This document shows, one piece after another, positions 63,001 through 64,000 of a DNA stretch of 64,000 nt (position 1 is its first letter; the number at the start of each line of letters is the position of its first letter). The DNA comes from Theocolax elegans (lineage: Eukaryota; Arthropoda; Insecta; Hymenoptera; Cerocephalidae). The stretch spans positions 1,908,598-1,972,597 of the forward strand of contig CM047431.1 of the NCBI GenBank assembly GCA_026168455.1. The letters are read 5' to 3'. Position numbers and translations under genes: made by a program. Under the pieces are notes generated by a model. It did no database searches and was not told where the DNA came from. It saw nothing but the letters and a program-made list of their open reading frames with translations.

Positions 63001-63511
63001 CAGTGTTGCTGGAGCATTTACCGCAACGAGGAGGAAAGGGTGCAATCAAGCACTCCTTAGGAAGGATAAGTAACAGTGTTGCTGGAGCATTTACCGCAAC
63101 GAGGAGGAAAGGGTGCAACCAAGCACTCCTTAGGAAGGATAAGTAACGGTGTTGCTGGAGCATTTACCGCAACGAGGAGGAAAGGGTGCAACTAAGCACT
63201 CCTTAGGAAGGATAAGTGACGGTGTTGCTGGAGCATTTACCGCAACGAGGAGGAAAGGGTGCAACTAAGCACTCCTTAGGAAGGATAAGTGACGGTGTTG
63301 CTGGAGCATTTACCGCAACGAGGAGGAAAGGGTGCAACTAAGCACTCCTTAGGAAGGATAAGTGACGGTGTTGCTGGAGCATTTACCGCAACGAGGAGGA
63401 AAGGGTGCAACTAAGCACTCCTTAGGAAGGATAAGTGACGGTGTTGCTGGAGCTTTTACCGCAACGAGGAGGAAAGGGTGCAATTAAGCACTTCTTAGGA
63501 AGGGTAGGATA
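63001..63511. repeat. Seven tandem copies of a 73-bp unit
   Basis: Copies start at 63001, 63074, 63147, 63220, 63293, 63366 and 63439 and differ by only a few bases (a TAACAG/TGACGG change, a single-base change TCAAG/CCAAG/CTAAG, and a more diverged last copy). The unit contains GTGC..GCAC and TCCTTAGGA dyads and GAGGAGGAAAGGG. 73 is not a multiple of three and no ORF spans it. The position, 80 bp upstream of the TATA box of the minus-strand island, fits an enhancer-like or origin-like array. Confidence 0.9.
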
Positions 63512-64000
63512 TAGGTTTTAGGCTTAGTGTTATGTTAGACTCCAATGATTCTATTTGATTGTAAATCGTTTTTTTTATATAGCAATTAAATTTAAATTTG
63601 ACTAAGCTCAACTGACATTGAAAATTTAAACCTTTTTCTTACTTTCCTTTGTACATTAACATCATTGTTATCTTAGGCGAGAAGAGTAAAGAGAAAAAGA
63701 CTTATTTTTTTGTTATTTGCCTTATTCGTTTCTAATTTAATAATCGCGTATTTATTTAATTTATGTGAGTGTATGCTTTTCTTGTAATGATCTTTCTGTA
63801 CAATAAAAAATATTATTTCCTTGTAGTTTATTTTCGTCGTTAATTTAGATATATACATATTATTTTTATATCGTTTTTTTTTTTTGTATAAAGTCAGATA
63901 AATTGAAATAATTTTATTTTAAGTTGAATGTATGCCAATTGTGATTACAAGATAATAAATATTATTCTATTAACAACCTTTTAGAACTGTAAAATGTATA
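63512..64000. other. AT-rich end of window, no gene
   Basis: Low-complexity T-rich DNA. A 61-codon minus frame (63858-63673) has no recognisable content. Confidence 0.5.

Noticed and set aside
63001..63511. Protein-coding repeat
   Set aside because: The 73-bp period is not a multiple of three and no frame spans the array.

Overview
The window is repeat-dense, AT-rich nuclear DNA of an arthropod, most probably an insect. The evidence is Ty3/Gypsy elements whose LTRs run TG..CA with 4-bp target duplications, a 5S-rRNA-derived Pol III repeat, TATA/Inr promoters of arthropod type, a Helitron-type helicase, a hAT-type MITE and spliced small genes. I see no clear host housekeeping gene. The order cannot be fixed from this sequence.

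Layout. (1) 1-4.2 kb: a Helitron/PIF1-type helicase fragment on the minus strand, divergent from two small plus-strand ORFs. The second of these is split by an LTR-like insertion (2793-4126). (2) 4.2-11.8 kb: LINE debris and broken minus-strand Gypsy pol/gag. (3) 11.8-29.6 kb: a decayed plus-strand Gypsy element (E). It contains an LTR-like insert (13667-14509, TSD ATTG), a 103-bp hAT-type MITE (14762-14864, 8-bp TSD) and a complete nested minus-strand Gypsy element B (15688-26529, TSD CGGG). (4) 29.5-38.7 kb: tRNA-like and 5S-derived repeats, an array of five hairpins with covarying stems, a truncated LTR element, a decayed viral-type glycoprotein remnant (about 34.59-34.91 kb) and a perfect 953-bp tandem duplication. 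(5) 38.6-47.7 kb: two more decayed minus-strand Gypsy elements (C and D), a solo LTR (43169-44200, TSD ACAA) and a duplicated piece of D. (6) 47.7-53.4 kb: an LTR/PPT edge and a plus-strand spliced gene with two acidic ORFs, split by a 5'-truncated LINE (50626-53133). (7) 54.9-63.5 kb: a minus-strand gene island.

The island is the most unusual part. Read on the minus strand it has a 7 x 73-bp tandem repeat, a TATA box, a small coiled-coil ORF, a Cys-rich protein (interrupted by the same LTR-like family as at 2.8 kb), a long baculovirus-F/errantivirus-Env-like glycoprotein frame, an intact 622-aa glycoprotein that looks like those of chuviruses and their endogenous relatives, a small CxxC protein, and 3 nt later an intact BIR-RING IAP ending at a poly(A) signal. 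Two unrelated envelope-type proteins plus an apoptosis inhibitor, all with open frames among decayed transposons, suggest a virus-derived or virus-like mobile locus. No polymerase, capsid or integrase for it lies inside the window, so its class is unresolved.

Family calls rest on motif recognition by eye. No database search was possible.
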